64,000 nt of DNA from Poecilobothrus nobilitatus (taxonomy: Eukaryota > Arthropoda > Insecta > Diptera > Dolichopodidae), in assembly GCA_947095535.1 (NCBI GenBank), contig OX352773.1, forward strand, positions 32,509,398-32,573,397. Reading direction: 5' to 3'. The notes under the pieces were generated by a model. That model saw nothing but the letters and a program-made list of their open reading frames with translations. It was not told the origin of the DNA and searched no databases. Position numbers and translations under genes: made by a program. Shown in pieces: positions 36,790 to 50,908 of this stretch (positions within the stretch are counted from its first letter, which is position 1; each line of letters starts with the position of its first letter).

Positions 36790-37150
36790 CCCGAGATTTT
36801 GGCAAATATGCACTACTGGTGCAGGCTGTAAAAATTTGGAGAAGGCTGTAAAAAATTTTTTAGCATGATGTCTGTCTGTGGGTGTGTGTGTGTGTGTGGG
36901 TATGTCTGTGGGCACGTGTACAGCTTAAACGACTGAGCGGAATTCTTTGCAATTTCATATTTAAGGTTTTGACGTAAATATTTCGAATTGATAAGCTTTT
37001 GGAGCAAATTGGACAACCGCAAGTGGTAGTTTACTAGTGCACTTTTTAAGTTTTTTACGAATATTTCGTTTTCGTTAAAATTTATAAGAAAAATTATTAA
37101 GAAAAAGTTGTTACACAAGTAAAGAGCAACAACTTTGTCATAAAACATTT
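36790..37150. repeat. probable interspersed repeat with TG microsatellite
   Basis: A GC-richer block includes a direct repeat of GGCTGTAAAAA (36825 and 36844), GTCTGTCTGTGGG, a (TG)n run at 36882-36897, and AACGACTGAGCGGAATTCTT, a phrase style (an invertible start, GT-rich part, then a CTGAGC..ATTCTTTG phrase) seen in insect dispersed repeats. The 111-codon - strand frame at 36813-37148 is a by-product, since its core translates the TG run as HTHTH. Boundaries are uncertain. Confidence 0.45.
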
Positions 37151-40100
37151 TTTGATCCGACTAACTTTAAGTTTTATTTAATTTTTTTCTAAGTTCAAAT
37201 TTCATACATATTAAATAGCGCGCTTTATGAATTTATATGAACAATTTTTTTTTATTTTTTTTTTTATGCATATTATTTGTTGATGACATAAAATTAAAAC
37301 GGTAAAATTTTTGTTAGCAGATTCAATATTAATCTTATGTTTATTTTGTATTTGTTTACAGTTTTTATTACTTTTTACTTCTAATATTTTTGAATGAAAA
37401 GAAAATCATGTACATTACATAATAATGTAAATGAATATATGAATGAATGCACATATATTTTTTCGTTTTCATTGCTTTTTATTGTTATTGAATAAAACAA
37501 AATGTTAAATTATTAGAAGTTATTTTGCTTTGATATAAATTATTATGTAAAAAATCTATAAATTTTGGCATTGGTACTTTTCGTGTAATGACGGTCGGTC
37601 CTATGGTAGAGATAGCTGATTTTTTTCTATTGCCCAAAATGTTTACGCGATCTATTCCCTTAAGTTATTTTATGTTAATTCTTTAGGTTGTTAATTCTTT
37701 GACACTGAATTTAATCATAATAAATGTAATCATAAAAAAGTGTGCTAGATGTAGTACCTTTTAAGGTAGTGGAAGACAGTCCAGTTTATTATAATCATAT
37801 ACAGTTCAGAAAAAATGCTTTATTTTAATGTGAGCCCTTTTTTTATTATCGCTTTATTTAGAAAATCTTGTTATTTAGAAAATTTTATTAAAAAACTATT
37901 TTTTTGAACATAAATAACTTTGCATATTTTATCACCACTTACCACTTTGTAATTACTTTTAATTTTAAAATAAAAAAAACCCTAACAAATTATTTAAAGC
38001 TCCTTGTCATTATTTATTGCAATCTATTTGACCCACCATCGTTGTAAGGGTATGTTAGGGCGAAACTGCTAAATTCACCAACTACAATTTTTAAAAATTA
38101 AAATTTAATGTGTTATATTTCATTATTAAAATTTGTTCCATCCCATTCCTAAGCTAGGAACATTCTATTTTTTTATACATTTTTACCACTATGTGACAGT
38201 TTTCCTTTCTATTTTTTTCTAAAATTTCCTTATTTTTTTCTTAACCAGAGCTAGGAATTAAATTTAACTTTTTTGTAATCAAAATAATGAAAATTTAGTT
38301 TTAAGCACTTAAAATTTTCAAAATATTTCAAAAATATTTGCATTATGAAACCTTCTTAATGTTAAATAATATTTTTTTTATTCAATTTTTTTTTTACATT
38401 TTATTACAGTCTAAACCATAAAATATAGTTACTACTATTATATCCTATTGAAAAAAACCTACTCAATCATCAAACTTTTATCTATATCTATATATTTTCC
38501 AAAAATGTCCTTACATTTTAATTTTGTAGAAATAGCTTCGTTCATTTTCAAAGATATCTATAATTGGATTAACATTTAAGTTATAATTAATATCTCTTTT
38601 AAATCTTATTTAACAGATCCTTTGACATAAATTTAAATTAAAAGACTATCCAGTTTTCAAATGTAATCAAAAATTATCCAATTCATAAAAATAAATTACC
38701 TAATTTCTTATTATTTGATTATCGTGATGCAAAAATTCTATATTTCTTTTGTTTTTATTATATTATTATTCACATTTCTTAAGAAATTATTCATCATTTT
38801 CTTTTAATTTAATTTTATAATTTCTAATTATGTAATATTCGAGATTATGGTGATTAAAAGAAGAAAAAAAATATTTTTTATTTTTTAAAGTAAAAAGAAT
38901 CATTCATAAAGTTTCCGTGTTAAATAAAGAATCTCTTTTCTTTCAAATCAAAATTCTAATAAAACTGCTGATGATATTGATATTGATCAAATTTAAGATG
39001 ATGTTAATAATATACATAAATAAATATATTATGTAAATAGAATGAGAAACTTTTAGATTTTCCTAGGTTATAAATTTCAATCGTAGCGCTAAGAAAATAA
39101 ACTGAAGATTAGTTTTTGTCAACAAAATTTCAAAAAAAAAGAACCTAAAAGTTAGAAAGATTTTTTATATAAATTAGTTAATCAAGACAATCCTAAGGTT
39201 ACAATCATTAATTAATTAATTTCTATGTTAAAATATTGTTTCTTCAGCTTAATCTTAGTAAAATTACAAATAATCAGTAAATGTACAGCAATCTGACCTG
39301 TTTTCTCCGTATAAAAAACATACATTATATTAATGAGAATCAGAAAGAGTCTAGGTTTTGTTGTGGCATATATATCTTGTTTATTTTATAATATAATATT
39401 TTATATTTAGCTATTTCATTATTTCAAGGCTATCACTTCTTATTCTCTGCACACCTTCAAGATAGAGATCATAGATTTTTTGTTAGAAGGTTTTTTTTAT
39501 TTAAAAGGAAAAATATATACAATACCAATACAGAATTTTGAACCTATTTTTCCAAGATACTGTGAAGAATGCAAACCGCTAAACAAACCTAATAAAAGGA
39601 AAAGTATATGAAAATGCATCAGAAACGTTCCAATATATTTATAATCTTCATATAATTTGAGATTTCGTTTTTTTTTTTTTTTATTCAGTTTCCGCATGAA
39701 CTATGAAACATAAAACGGTTAAAAATTTATCAATCCTTCTTTTATTTCATCAGCATCATCATCACCATCATAAAAAAGAAAAACTTTTTCTTTAAAAATT
39801 AAAAAAAAAAAAAAAATTTTTTTCTTAAATGCAAAACAAGAAAAACGTTTTTTCACTTTTATCTAAAGATGAAAAGAAAAAATAATAACAAAATAAAATA
39901 AACGCGATGTTGACATAAAAATGGAAAATTAATTAGCCGCGAAACATGATGTTCATGTATTTTCAATAATCCGGTATTCTTTTATGATGAAATCTTGTTT
40001 TTCTTTTTTTTTAATTTTTTTTTTTTTTTTGTATTAAATCAACGGCATACATTACATTATCCTTATACATATTATAAAATTTATATACATGTTTGATATT

Positions 40101-43100
40101 ATTCAATAGAAGGTGAAGGATAATGTAAACATGTACATATTTATACACCTACCACCGTTATTCATATTCACCTACTATACAGTACACCAAAATATTATAA
40201 AACCAACCAGCAATTTCTCTTTTTTTTCTTTTTCTACCGTTTTTTCCCCTATATCTATCTAACCCCTGATTTAAAGATTTTTTTATGAAAGTTTGTATAC
40301 CGCTCATCATAAATTAAAAACATGTATGAATATGTTATAGAGTTGAGGATTTTCATTTACAGAGATTCATGTAAATCCTTGGAAAATTTTTATTTTGTTT
40401 TTCTTTTTGGTTATTTATGTTTAATCTCCTAGAAGATCCAATTCAGCTTAAAAAAAAAAAAATTAAAGAAAGAGAAAGAAAAATGTGAAAAGAAAAAAAC
40501 AAATTTCATTTTTGACATTTTAATGATGTCATCAACGAAAATTTTTTCTAGGAAAATAAAATAAAAAAAGAAAATATTAATTGAAGAGATTATGGGAGAA
40601 CGATAAAAAACATTTTCGAACTCGAATATCACATAAAAGGTTATTTGTGTCAGGGCTGTGTATAAAAAAATGATTTTTTTGTTTGTTTATTTTTTTTTTT
40701 TTTTAATAAATATTTAAACACGAAAACGCATTAGAGAAGCTTAATAAAGATTTTTTTATTATGTGCTTCTGGTTCTATTTGTATGTAGATGAAAACGAAA
40801 TCATGTATGTTATATAATATGTATACATATATATATATATGAAAATTTTTTTTGATGAAAAATTTCGATAACAATAGTGTTTTTAAGTAAAACATATTCA
40901 AAAAGTAGAAAATATTTAATTATTAAATTTTGGTGAGAACAGAATAAATTAATCAACATTTTTTAAGAACTCTTACATTATTTTCCATGTGTATTTTTAC
41001 TTTTCAACTTTATAAAACTTACTTGTTTCATTCTATTTTACATTATCTACATGGTTATATATATCACAGCTTTGCAAACTGTTTTAATTAATTTTTTAAT
41101 TATTTAAAAAAACATTTCCCAACCCATATTCGAAAAATTTATCCAGTTTTTTCTGACAGCCTTATTATTAACTTTCAATACTTTATAAATTTTCCTATAT
41201 AGAACCATTTTGTAAGGAATTTTATCCTTCTAAATTTCAAATTGTGCAACATTAAATTCAACTTTAGATGTCAATTTTCTTAATTTCTAAATCCAATGAA
41301 GTTTCTTTTAGATCTTAAAAACTAAAAAAATATTGAACTCAAATCTTACTTTTTTAAACAAACACTACACCTGAACTCATAGCATTTATTTGAAAAATTG
41401 AGAATTGAATTCAAAGCTCAGTATTATGAATTTGACCCAATGTCGTTCAATGTTGTGCAATGTAATTACTTTTTAATATGTTCTTTTATTTCGGTTTTTC
41501 TACAGCCGCTGTAAGATCAAATCAATCATAAAATTTAATATTAAAGCCTTTTAATATAACGTTAGAAAATATGTCTAATGACAAAAACTAACTGAAGAAA
41601 AAATCTTAAATAAGAAAATAAAGAAATTTTAGAATTTATAAAGAACCTATTGTATAATAAATTTGTGTACAATCTTAATTCATATGGTATACACATATTC
41701 ATATATTCGACTTTTTAGTAAATTTTTTATCCCAACGTCAAATTGACAATTACCCAATCAGCGAATATCTTATATAGTATATTAAACGAATAGGCAATAT
41801 ATCTAATGTAAATCGAAAACATTTAAATTAATTGATTCAAAATATTAAAACATCACCAGCACAAAATCCAAATATTAATTTCTAAAAAGTGTAAAAATTA
41901 AAGGGTTTGGTTGGTCTATAAAAAAAGAACAAATCAATAAACTAAAACTATAGAATAAATAAATGATTTATCTTTTTAAATCAAAAGAATATCTGTTTTA
42001 AATTATATTTAAAAAAAAAGAACCTTAAATCAAGGCAAACCTATCATATTCTATATTCTATTTTTTTCCTTCTTTTTTTTGTTGTACAACTTAATTCTAT
42101 TCAATATTGACTGTCATACTCACTTTTAGTTTCTTTAAAACAAAAAACAAAAACAGAAAAATTTAACACATCATTACTTGTTGTTACCTAGATTGTCTCG
42201 CCTAAAAATTTCTATAGAGTCTACATAGGATATAATAAAAAAAAAAAAAGTCTTTTTATAGAAACTAAAAGCACAAATTTGTCATATTTTATTTATTTTC
42301 ATAAATTTGCAACAGTTTTATATCTAACAAATAAAAGAAAAAAAAAATTAAAAAAAAAAAGATGAATACATAACTATTTTTTTTTTTTTATTAAAATACA
42401 TTTTGATTTATATTTTTCCTTTACATTCAATAATAAAAAAAAAAAATAGTGTCAAGTATTGAATTTGTTAACATTATTAAAGACGACAAGTACATATCTT
42501 TCATCAAAATATATCTGATACTTGTTAATTTTGATACAATGAAAATTGATTTTATTATTTATATGGATGCGCTAATATTTTTGATCTTTAATATAGAAAA
42601 TTTATATTTATATTCCGTTAATTAAATTGCCGTAGAAGTTTTTTTTATCTGAAATTTACCAAAAAAAAATTTCCGACTCAGAAAGTTTAAATAACAGTGA
42701 CATATTAAGATCTAGAAAAATTAATTACAACTACAGTTTGTTTAATTTTTTTTTTTTTTTTGAGACTATACCTGTAATTTCTATATTTAAACAATCTCTT
42801 CAATTTTTACTAAAAAACTTAAAAAAACTCTGATTAATATTAGAGTTTCCATCCCTTAACTCAATGTTTTTGAAAGTCTGTATGGTGATTTAAGAAATTA
42901 ACAAGAGAAAATTAAAACCTCAATTAGAATTTCTTCATGTCAGGTTCTCTTTATGTTCTCTTCTTAGATTAATTACTAAAAAAAATCACAGACAAGCCTC
43001 AATTAGTATCTTAACTTGTCAAAATTCTTATCAAATTCTTTTCTTCAGATTATTATTATTTCTATTATTTTTTCGATTACTACTTAATTTTTGTTAATAG

Positions 43101-43200
43101 AATTTTTAAAGAAGTGTTACAGTTATGTTTTATCTGACTAATGGCATATAGTGTTTTTGAGTTAAAAATTCGGTTAGGTCATATAATAATAATAATAATA
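37151..43200. other. long AT-rich non-coding region
   Basis: I see no gene or complete mobile element over about 6 kb. Simple sequence includes (TA)n near 40828-40840 and the trinucleotide run at its right end. The frames at 39497-39697 and 40429-40632 lack support. Confidence 0.5.
43183..43200. repeat. (ATA)n microsatellite
   Basis: Six units of a three-base ATA/ATA-phase repeat end at 43200. Confidence 0.85.
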
Positions 43201-43219
43201 GGTTCTATTCTTTTCTATC

Positions 43220-43410
43220 TCTACTCTCTAGCCAGTATACTGCGTTAACCGTCAGTGGTTCCATCACATAATATTGGTTAAAGGGGGAATTGGATTTAAT
43301 CAGTAAGAAACAGACATAACCAAGGAGGTATTCTTCGTGTCTTTGGAAGATTTTCACCTCCCTTAGAAAAAAACAAAGAGATTCACGTGACTAGACATTA
43401 AGCTACTTTC
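43220..43410. other. GC-richer islet with a hairpin, unassigned
   Basis: This island stands out in base composition. It contains a stem AAGGAGGT (43322-43329) facing ACCTCCCTT (43356-43364) with a 26-base loop, and CGTTAACC...GGTTAAAGG inverted text nearby. No ORF is seen. It could be a repeat fragment, non-coding exon or conserved element. Confidence 0.3.
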
Positions 43411-45075
43411 TTTCATTTGTTCTTCTGTTCTATTTTTATTATGATTTATTTATGCTCTAATTAATCAACTCCAATTTTCTCTTAATTAATTGTACAATAA
43501 CATAAAAAACAAGAACATAAAAGACAATAATATAACAGACAAAAAAAAATTAATGTTTTATTGATAACAAATGAATAAATGTAAAATATTTTTAATATAA
43601 TATGTTACATGATGATAAATTTTAAAAATGCAAACAAAAAAGTGCGCCAAGTGGATTTATTCAATCACTTCTTTGAAGATAAAAATTTTTATATCAATTA
43701 TTGATACTTTCAATTATTGAAAACTAATAAACGAAAATATTTCGAATGAATATCTCCATTAATCATAATTTTAGTTTTTTTTTTTTTTTTAATTTAATTC
43801 GCATAATGAAAATAATATGTCACTTCTTGCATCCAATATAAAATAAATTAAAATTTAACAAAAGTAATACTGATTACAAATTTTAAGCCCTATTTTTGAA
43901 TTTATCTTTAAATTAATTACAAACAGAGGTTCAAAATTTTTTTAATTTAAAATTAAAAAAAGAAAACGAAAATTAATTTTTTTTTTGTTTTCCCTATTAT
44001 GTATTAAAGGTAATATAATATATAAATTACAAAAAAAATATTAAATACTTGAAAATACAAAAATAGTATCAAGAAGATACTTAAAATTTGCACCATCATT
44101 TATTGAAAACAAATTGAATTTAATTTTTTTTTTTTTTTATTTTCTCTTTTAATTTCTTGTCTTTTTGTCTATTCATTGAAACTTAAAATTACGACCTTGT
44201 CTTTACAGGTAATCCGATATTACAGGTAATTTATAAGAGATGGCAATTCTCTTCAAAATTCAATGATTCTTCTTTTATGTTTTGATATTTTTTTTTTGTT
44301 TTTGTATTGTTATAAAGAAAAATATCACTCAATAAACTTTTATTAATATATAAAAAAAGAAGAATATTTGATATGTAAGTTAGAAAGAGATAGAAACACA
44401 AAAAAAAAAATTAAATAAAAAATATGTAAGTTAATATGAGTTGCATTTAAAATTTACACCTGATTTTACAAATTGAATTGAATGTTTTAATGTTATCTGA
44501 TAGATACATTTAACAAGAAGGTATATATACTCGTATAGTGATGATCGACAATGTTTAAAATATTTCTTAACATGAACATTAAATATTTTAAAGAATTTTT
44601 ATATTGTAATTTTTTTTAAGTAGAAATAAATTTTTTTTTTTTTTTAAAGATTCATATTTTTAATATAATTTATGTTTTGTATGTATATATATTATAATTT
44701 ATAATATAGTTATACTGTATTGTTATAGGATAAAAAAGAAAACTTTTAAAATAAAAAAATATTGTAGGTCTATCTAATCTTAAAAGAAAATTTTTAATTT
44801 TATATTGAATTAGTCAGGCAGAACATTTTAAATCCTTAAGATATTTAAGTTATATAAATATCTACCGGTGTATGAGTTGTCTTATACATATATACTTGGA
44901 ACAATTTTTAACTTGCAAATTATAAAGGTACTTAACTTTTAACTTACTCAAAACTTTCAATTTGTGCATCAAATGACGCAATAGATGAAGTTTTGAGGAA
45001 GAAAGGAAACTATAGTACAAATAAAACTATTTAAAAATTGGAAATCACTTACGCGGAAGCGGATCACAATCCTGA
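43411..45075. other. AT-rich non-coding stretch
   Basis: Nothing is recognised. (TA)-rich simple sequence is near 44678-44712. Confidence 0.55.
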
Positions 45076-45353
45076 ACGCCAAAATCCACCTGCGACAAAA
45101 TCTTGCTTTTTCTTTATCTTGCATTACAAAATCTATCTTTTTAAAATCTTGCATTACAAAATCTTTCACAGACAAAATCTTGCAAAATATTTTTAAAGGA
45201 ATAGATTGCGACATTTTTCTAGAATATTTATATTATATAAGAATATGTGACATTCTGAATTACATGCAAGATTTTGTCCTAGGAGATTTTGGAAAAAAGA
45301 TTTTCGAAAACAAGATTTTGTACGCAAGATTTTGTCGCATTAGATTTTGACGT
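45076..45353. mobile_element. foldback element with tandem-repeat arms
   Basis: The ends are inverted copies: ACGCCAAAATCCACCTGCGA on the left, and ACGTCAAAATCTAATGCGA on the right when read on the opposite strand. Each arm is then built from several imperfect copies of a 12-mer, ACAAAATCTTGC on the left (45094-45190) and GCAAGATTTTGT on the right (45264-45336), around a loop of about 70 bp. This is the same design as the element at 13.5 kb, with a different unit. No transposase is present. The - strand frame at 44969-45214 translates the left arm as repeated FVMQD and is not a gene. Confidence 0.72.
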
Positions 45354-48300
45354 AAAAAATAATGTAGTAAAACCCACTTACACAATTCACAACCAAAATT
45401 TTTTGGAAATGAAAACTTACTGACACATTTAAAAAAAAAAAAAAGATCAAGTAAATCAGAAAATTGATGGGATTATTTGTTGCAAAGCTAATTATGTTAA
45501 TTATAAAGAATAGTAGATAAAAAAATATCTAAAAAACGATCTACTTCTTAATTTCATATTAATACATTTTACAGACATTGGTTCTAAAATTTGTTTTAAT
45601 ATTTTTCAATTTTGTCTTGAAAGAACTCTTTAAAAATTCTTTTATTTTTATTATTTAAGTCACTAAATATTTCTAGTTTTTAATTAAAATTTAAATCCGT
45701 TCACTAATTTAATATTTGAGCGGATTATTTTATCTTCTCCCTTGTAAAATTAAAATTTAAAACTATGTATAATTGTCAAATATCGTTTTTCAACAGATTT
45801 AAAATAAAAAAAAATTTAAAACAGTATTTGTGTTATAAGGAACAGTTGTTTTTAAAACTAATATTGATAAAAATGGGGTGGGGTTATAATTTCAAAAATA
45901 AAATTCCAATCCATAAGGCAATATTCCATTCAATATATTTTTATAGGTGGCTTTTTTAGAATATTTATGTAATATAATGTATGCGAGTTTCTAAATTAGG
46001 CGAAATTTTCAAGTTAAATTTCGGTTTAGGCGTTCAATATTTTAATAATAGTAGAAGTTAATCAATTCCTTGGATAAAAATTCAATTAACATTTAAGATT
46101 AATAAATTGAATCCTTTGAAGAAAGTTTCTTTTCCGCTAACTATCTTTTGAAGAATCTTCTTAAACTACACATATTCGAAATAGTTTTTAAACTTGTGTT
46201 TTACGAAAAAAATTTTTTTTTTTAGTTTTATTCTATTAACTCACAGGAGATTTCTGTAAATTTTTATATATAGATTAGCCAAAAAAAAATTGAGAGTTAT
46301 TTAAGCAATTTAACACTACATACCAACTGAAGAGTTCAGTAGTATTAAAGAACGAAACAACCCCCTGGTATTATTATAATTCACATATTCTAAATTTTGT
46401 TGTTTATCGTTTTTAATTCTGCTTAATTAAATTACAAAATAAAACTCATAAACATAATATGTCAAATCAAATATACCCTCAACTCCCTAAATAAGAATAT
46501 TTTTTTTCATCAATAATTGATGAGCATTTATATACAAATCATTGAACTTCAAAGTGTCATATTAATTGACACAATATAAATATTAAACCTGAACAAAAAA
46601 AAAAATTGCTTTTTTTGTCTGTTAATTAATTAACAAGTACACGGATTCTGTGATTATACAAAAGAAGTCACAGATAATATTGGCCTTTGATGTTATTAAA
46701 ATCATACGTAAATTTTATGTCTGTTCACATGTAATATAATTTTTAAGTAGATAGGTATACAATATTATGTGTGTCAACAGGTGGTCTAAATAAAAATTAA
46801 TTTTTAATAATTCACCACTTAAAAAAATAATTTTCGCTCTTTTTCACCACTCTTTAACATTGTTTTATCTTACAAAACATAATATTATAAATTTTCTATC
46901 GCTTATTTTAACAAAAACTGAATTACATGGTGATAATGATGATTGAATGAATAAGATAAAAAAAAAAAATTTGTCTTTCAGCTGATTTCAAAGCGCAACA
47001 TGCTACCTAAAAGGGAAGTACTGTTATACCTATATTATTGTTTATATCTATATAGAACTTAAAGTGCCAAAAATTAATACAATAAATTATAAAATTTATT
47101 TATTTTAATGAACACCATAATTATATATATACGTACATTGTATATTGCACCAAAAATTCTTTGATCGTTAATTAAATTTAAATTTTTGGTGTAAATTGTA
47201 ATTAAATATTATATATATATATGTATATATACATATATATACATTCAACAGCAAAACAAAAAATTCAATATAATGAAATTAACCTTAAAACCTATTACAA
47301 GAACAAAACAAAAAAAAAAAAAAAAAAAAACACCTTAACAATGATTATAAATATTAACTAAGGTATGTTGTATCTAAATATGTTTTGGTGTATGTAAGCT
47401 GTCGACAACCTGTCTTAGCTGTCTTTTGAAAATATTTGTAAACAGCAGGTGAGATAAATTTCAGTTTAATTATTCTAATTCCCCTCAATTAAGCCTTCAC
47501 TCATTTTATCCATATACATATATTTAAATGTATGTATATACCATATTATAATATATAATGTATCTTTGAGATACAAAGATATAATTTTAGTATCTACTTA
47601 AATTCTGATATGAAATTCAAGAGCGTGTATAATTTTTTTTTTTTTTTTTTTTTGACTAATTATAAGTATAGATTAATAATGTATACATATTATACAAATA
47701 GATGGCGTTTATGTTTTTTTTTTTTATATAGAAAGTGATTTAATAAAAAGAAAAAAAAACAAAAGGTTGAGTTGGTAAGGTGGTAACACAATAATAAATA
47801 ATAAAAGAATGTAATTTGATATTATTTTTTTAATTTTTTTGTTATTTTTTGTGCTTCTTCATTTTTGTATAAAAAATATTTGTACATATTACCTGATGTA
47901 AAATAAACAAGTAGTTAAAAAAAAAAAAAATACAAAACCAGCCAGTCAGAAAAGAAGGAAAACTAAACAAGTACAAGAAAAATAATAAAAGTTGAAAAAA
48001 CAAAAAAAATTATTTTTTAATAATAGGAAAATGGGCGGGTGGCAATTTAATAGATAAATTTTTAATGTTAAATGAAATATTTTAATATTTACCATATATA
48101 TACAATGCAATTTAGATTAAATTTCAGATGATTTCAGGAAAATTAAATTTTAAATTAAATTTTAAACAAAAAAAGAACAGATTTTTAACAATAAATATAT
48201 TAATGGGTATAGGTTATAAACTTTGTGTTAAAACATTTTGTTTAACATTAATTGAGCAAATTAAAAAAAAGTTACTGTATGCAAAAAAAAACAAAAATTT

Positions 48301-50685
48301 AAAATTAGAGTTGAAATTTTTAATTACATACCAAAATCAGCTCAAATCAGCCAAAGGTCGTATAACCTATTATTTGATCAAAAAATGGAAGTAGCACTTA
48401 GTGGATTAAAGTCTCATACATTCATAAAAGAGTGATGGTGCTCATTCCACTTTTCTATAGTGATTTTAGTTTTAAAATGAAATTCTTATACCTAGCCTCG
48501 GAATAAACAAACACATACCAAAATAAATATTGTATATAAGTATTATAAATGTATGTAGGTACTAAATTAATAAAAAAAAAAAAAAATTATAGCTAAACAA
48601 AAATAATGTTTGGTAACGTTTCAAAGATGAACAGCAAATAACAAGTGGATCGTTTAGCATCTGGAATAAGAACATATCGAATCGAACATAAGAATACCTC
48701 CTGCTAAATTATATATGATGAAAAAAGACATATTATGTACATATATATTTTTTTGACATTTGAACAGTATGGGTTCTTAACTTGGCTATTTTTTGTTATA
48801 CAAATTTATTAAAAACTAAATGTAATTCCCTTGATAGAAATTTGCAATTCTAATAACTGTTCTATAGTTCAGAAAATTATTATTATTAGTAGTAACAGTA
48901 CAAAATTTTAGTAGGTTTTAAATAAACATTTTCTATAATACGGTTAAAAATTTAAATATTGAAAATGTGAAAAACCATTATAATATAGACTCATTTATTT
49001 AAAAAAAAAAATTGATTTTAAAAGTAGTATCTATATAATATGTTTAGATCAATAAGAAAATTGTGCAGATCTCCGTTCTATTAGCTACTTTTTTATAAAA
49101 AATAAAATACTTAAGATTTTTTACAAGTTCTAAAATAATAACTAAACTACATAACTAAAATATATGTACCTATATAATAATGAAACATGAATACAAAAAA
49201 CGTTTAACCGAATATACTTTGAAAAAATTTTCAACCAAGCGTAACAGTTGTTAAAGATGTTAAAGTAGCTTTGAAAAAACAAAAATAGAATTTTGAACCT
49301 TTACAAAAAAAAAAAGATGTTGTCAACATTATAGTCCTTATACGAATAAAAATGCGCCAAAAATTTATTAATTTATCAATCAACAAATTATGTTAAATTT
49401 AACAACATAGAAGAATTTAAAGATGGATTTATATTATATTTAATTTGAAACACTTCTTAAGAAAACGAAATTTTTCTATAAAAATTTTTCTTAAAATTAT
49501 TTAAATTATTTTCAAATCAGAAAATCCATCACTTTTCAAAAATTCTATTTAAAATAGATATTCATTTTCTATCATTTTTAAATTCTAAAATACCAAAAAA
49601 TAATTTATGAAAATCCCTCTTAAATAAAATAATAACATAATTTTCCTTTCTCATTCTTAAAAAATTTAAAATGTACCTTTTGGCAATAAAATGAACATGT
49701 CAGTGACAAAATGAAAATTCCTCAAATACCATATTTAACCACACTTTTGGTTTTATTCGCCATAATTTCTAATTAAGATGTTTATACACTATATATATTA
49801 TTATATGTATATATACATATTATGTGCATATTTAATATGAAACAAGAATTATTGTCATGAAAATAATTATGTTATAGAGAATGGAATTTTTAGAAAGTAT
49901 TCAAGAAAATTAAACAAAAGTTGAATCATTATAAATTCTGTCATTCAACTATTCAAAATTGTAGAAGAAAAATGATTTTCTTGCTATAAAAAAATTCAAA
50001 AGCCTAAGAAAATTTTTAACAAAACAACCTTCAACTACATTTTTATATAAATAGATAAAATAGAAAATAATTTCTTAGATAAGTATAAATTAAATTTTTA
50101 CCGTTCTTATGATAATAGAAATATAAAATTACAATTTGTATCAGTTATACTATTATAAACAAATATTTTGTTAGATATTCGAAAAGATGTCGTAACTCTT
50201 TCGAATTATAAAAAATTATATCTATTTGGTAATAAAACTTGTTCTATTGAAATGAAATCAATAGTACCATCCTTTAAACAAATCAACATTGAAAAAGCCT
50301 TAAGTGTTCATTTCTACATGGTGGAAATTCCTAGGTGCCTTAAAACTATAGATATGGAAACTTATTTATTGTGAGAACTGTTAAAATGTAGAACATGCTT
50401 TTAAACAACTTGTCTTTTTCCGATAAAAATGGTCCATTATCTAATTTGCAAGTTTTTAAAAAGAATCAATTCTGGTTCGTCTTCAATTTTCCTATCAACT
50501 CTATCTTCATATTTTACTATAACTCCTCTTGCTCTTACTCAAACCTACAATAATTTTGCATAAAAGAATCCTATACTACAGTCAACCTTTTTTTTTTAAT
50601 TGCTGATTGTGTTGCTTATTGTAGATTTACACAAGATCCAAAATGAAAACAAAAGTCACTCGCTACTTCCATTATATAGTGTATA
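45354..50685. other. long AT-rich non-coding region
   Basis: No gene is supported. Palindromic TATATATGTATATATACATA-type simple sequence is at 47211-47243 and again near 49790-49820. The lysine-rich frame at 48128-48394 (88 codons) follows an AG but is within the length expected by chance. The frame at 50168-50374 has a more balanced make-up but no ATG start and no recognisable family. Confidence 0.5.
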
Positions 50686-50908
50686 GATAAGGACACCGAC
50701 CTTCATTCAAAAGGTCTTGTATTTAAATGCCGTCTAGATCATAATGTGAATTGATAAAAAGTACATGTGTTTCATAGTCTTGTACAATAGCTGCAGCTGA
50801 GTAATCAATGGCTTTGTAGTAAATAGTTTCGCTAGAAACTAAACCTAGACAAATATGAATAATAAATGATTTAGTGAAGATACTATGAATGCTCTTTATA
50901 GGAGTGTC
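50686..50908 (+). repeat. tRNA-derived SINE-like family, copy 3 (longest)
   Basis: This copy keeps a head resembling the 3' half of a tRNA: GACACCGACCTTCATTC, then AAAAGGTCTTGTATTTAAAT and GCCGTCTAGATC. The part GTCTTGTATTTAAATGCCG looks like an eroded B box (GGTTCAAATCC-type). It continues with ATAATGTGAATTGATAAAAA and then the family body CTAGACAAATATGAATAATA and TTTATAGGAGTG shared with copies 1, 2 and 4. No A box is convincing. Confidence 0.6.

Noticed and set aside
36813..37148. 111-codon - strand frame
   Set aside because: It spans a TG microsatellite and repeat-like text; the HTHTH stretch is the microsatellite translated. A repeat explains it better than a gene.
44969..45214. 81-codon - strand frame with repeated FVMQD
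   Set aside because: The peptide repeats are the translated arm of the foldback element at 45076-45353.
47419..47448. 30-base candidate microexon between TCTTAG and CAG|GTGAGA
   Set aside because: The acceptor tract is weak and such pairs arise by chance at this scale; weaker than the one at 25233.
48128..48394. 88-codon lysine-rich open frame on the + strand
   Set aside because: At about 80% A+T a stop appears in roughly one of ten codons, so over both strands of 64 kb the longest chance frame is expected near 90 codons. Composition is low-complexity and no motif is seen.
50168..50374. 68-codon + strand frame with balanced composition
   Set aside because: It has no ATG at the start and no recognised family; the AG before it has a poor pyrimidine tract. 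Left unannotated.
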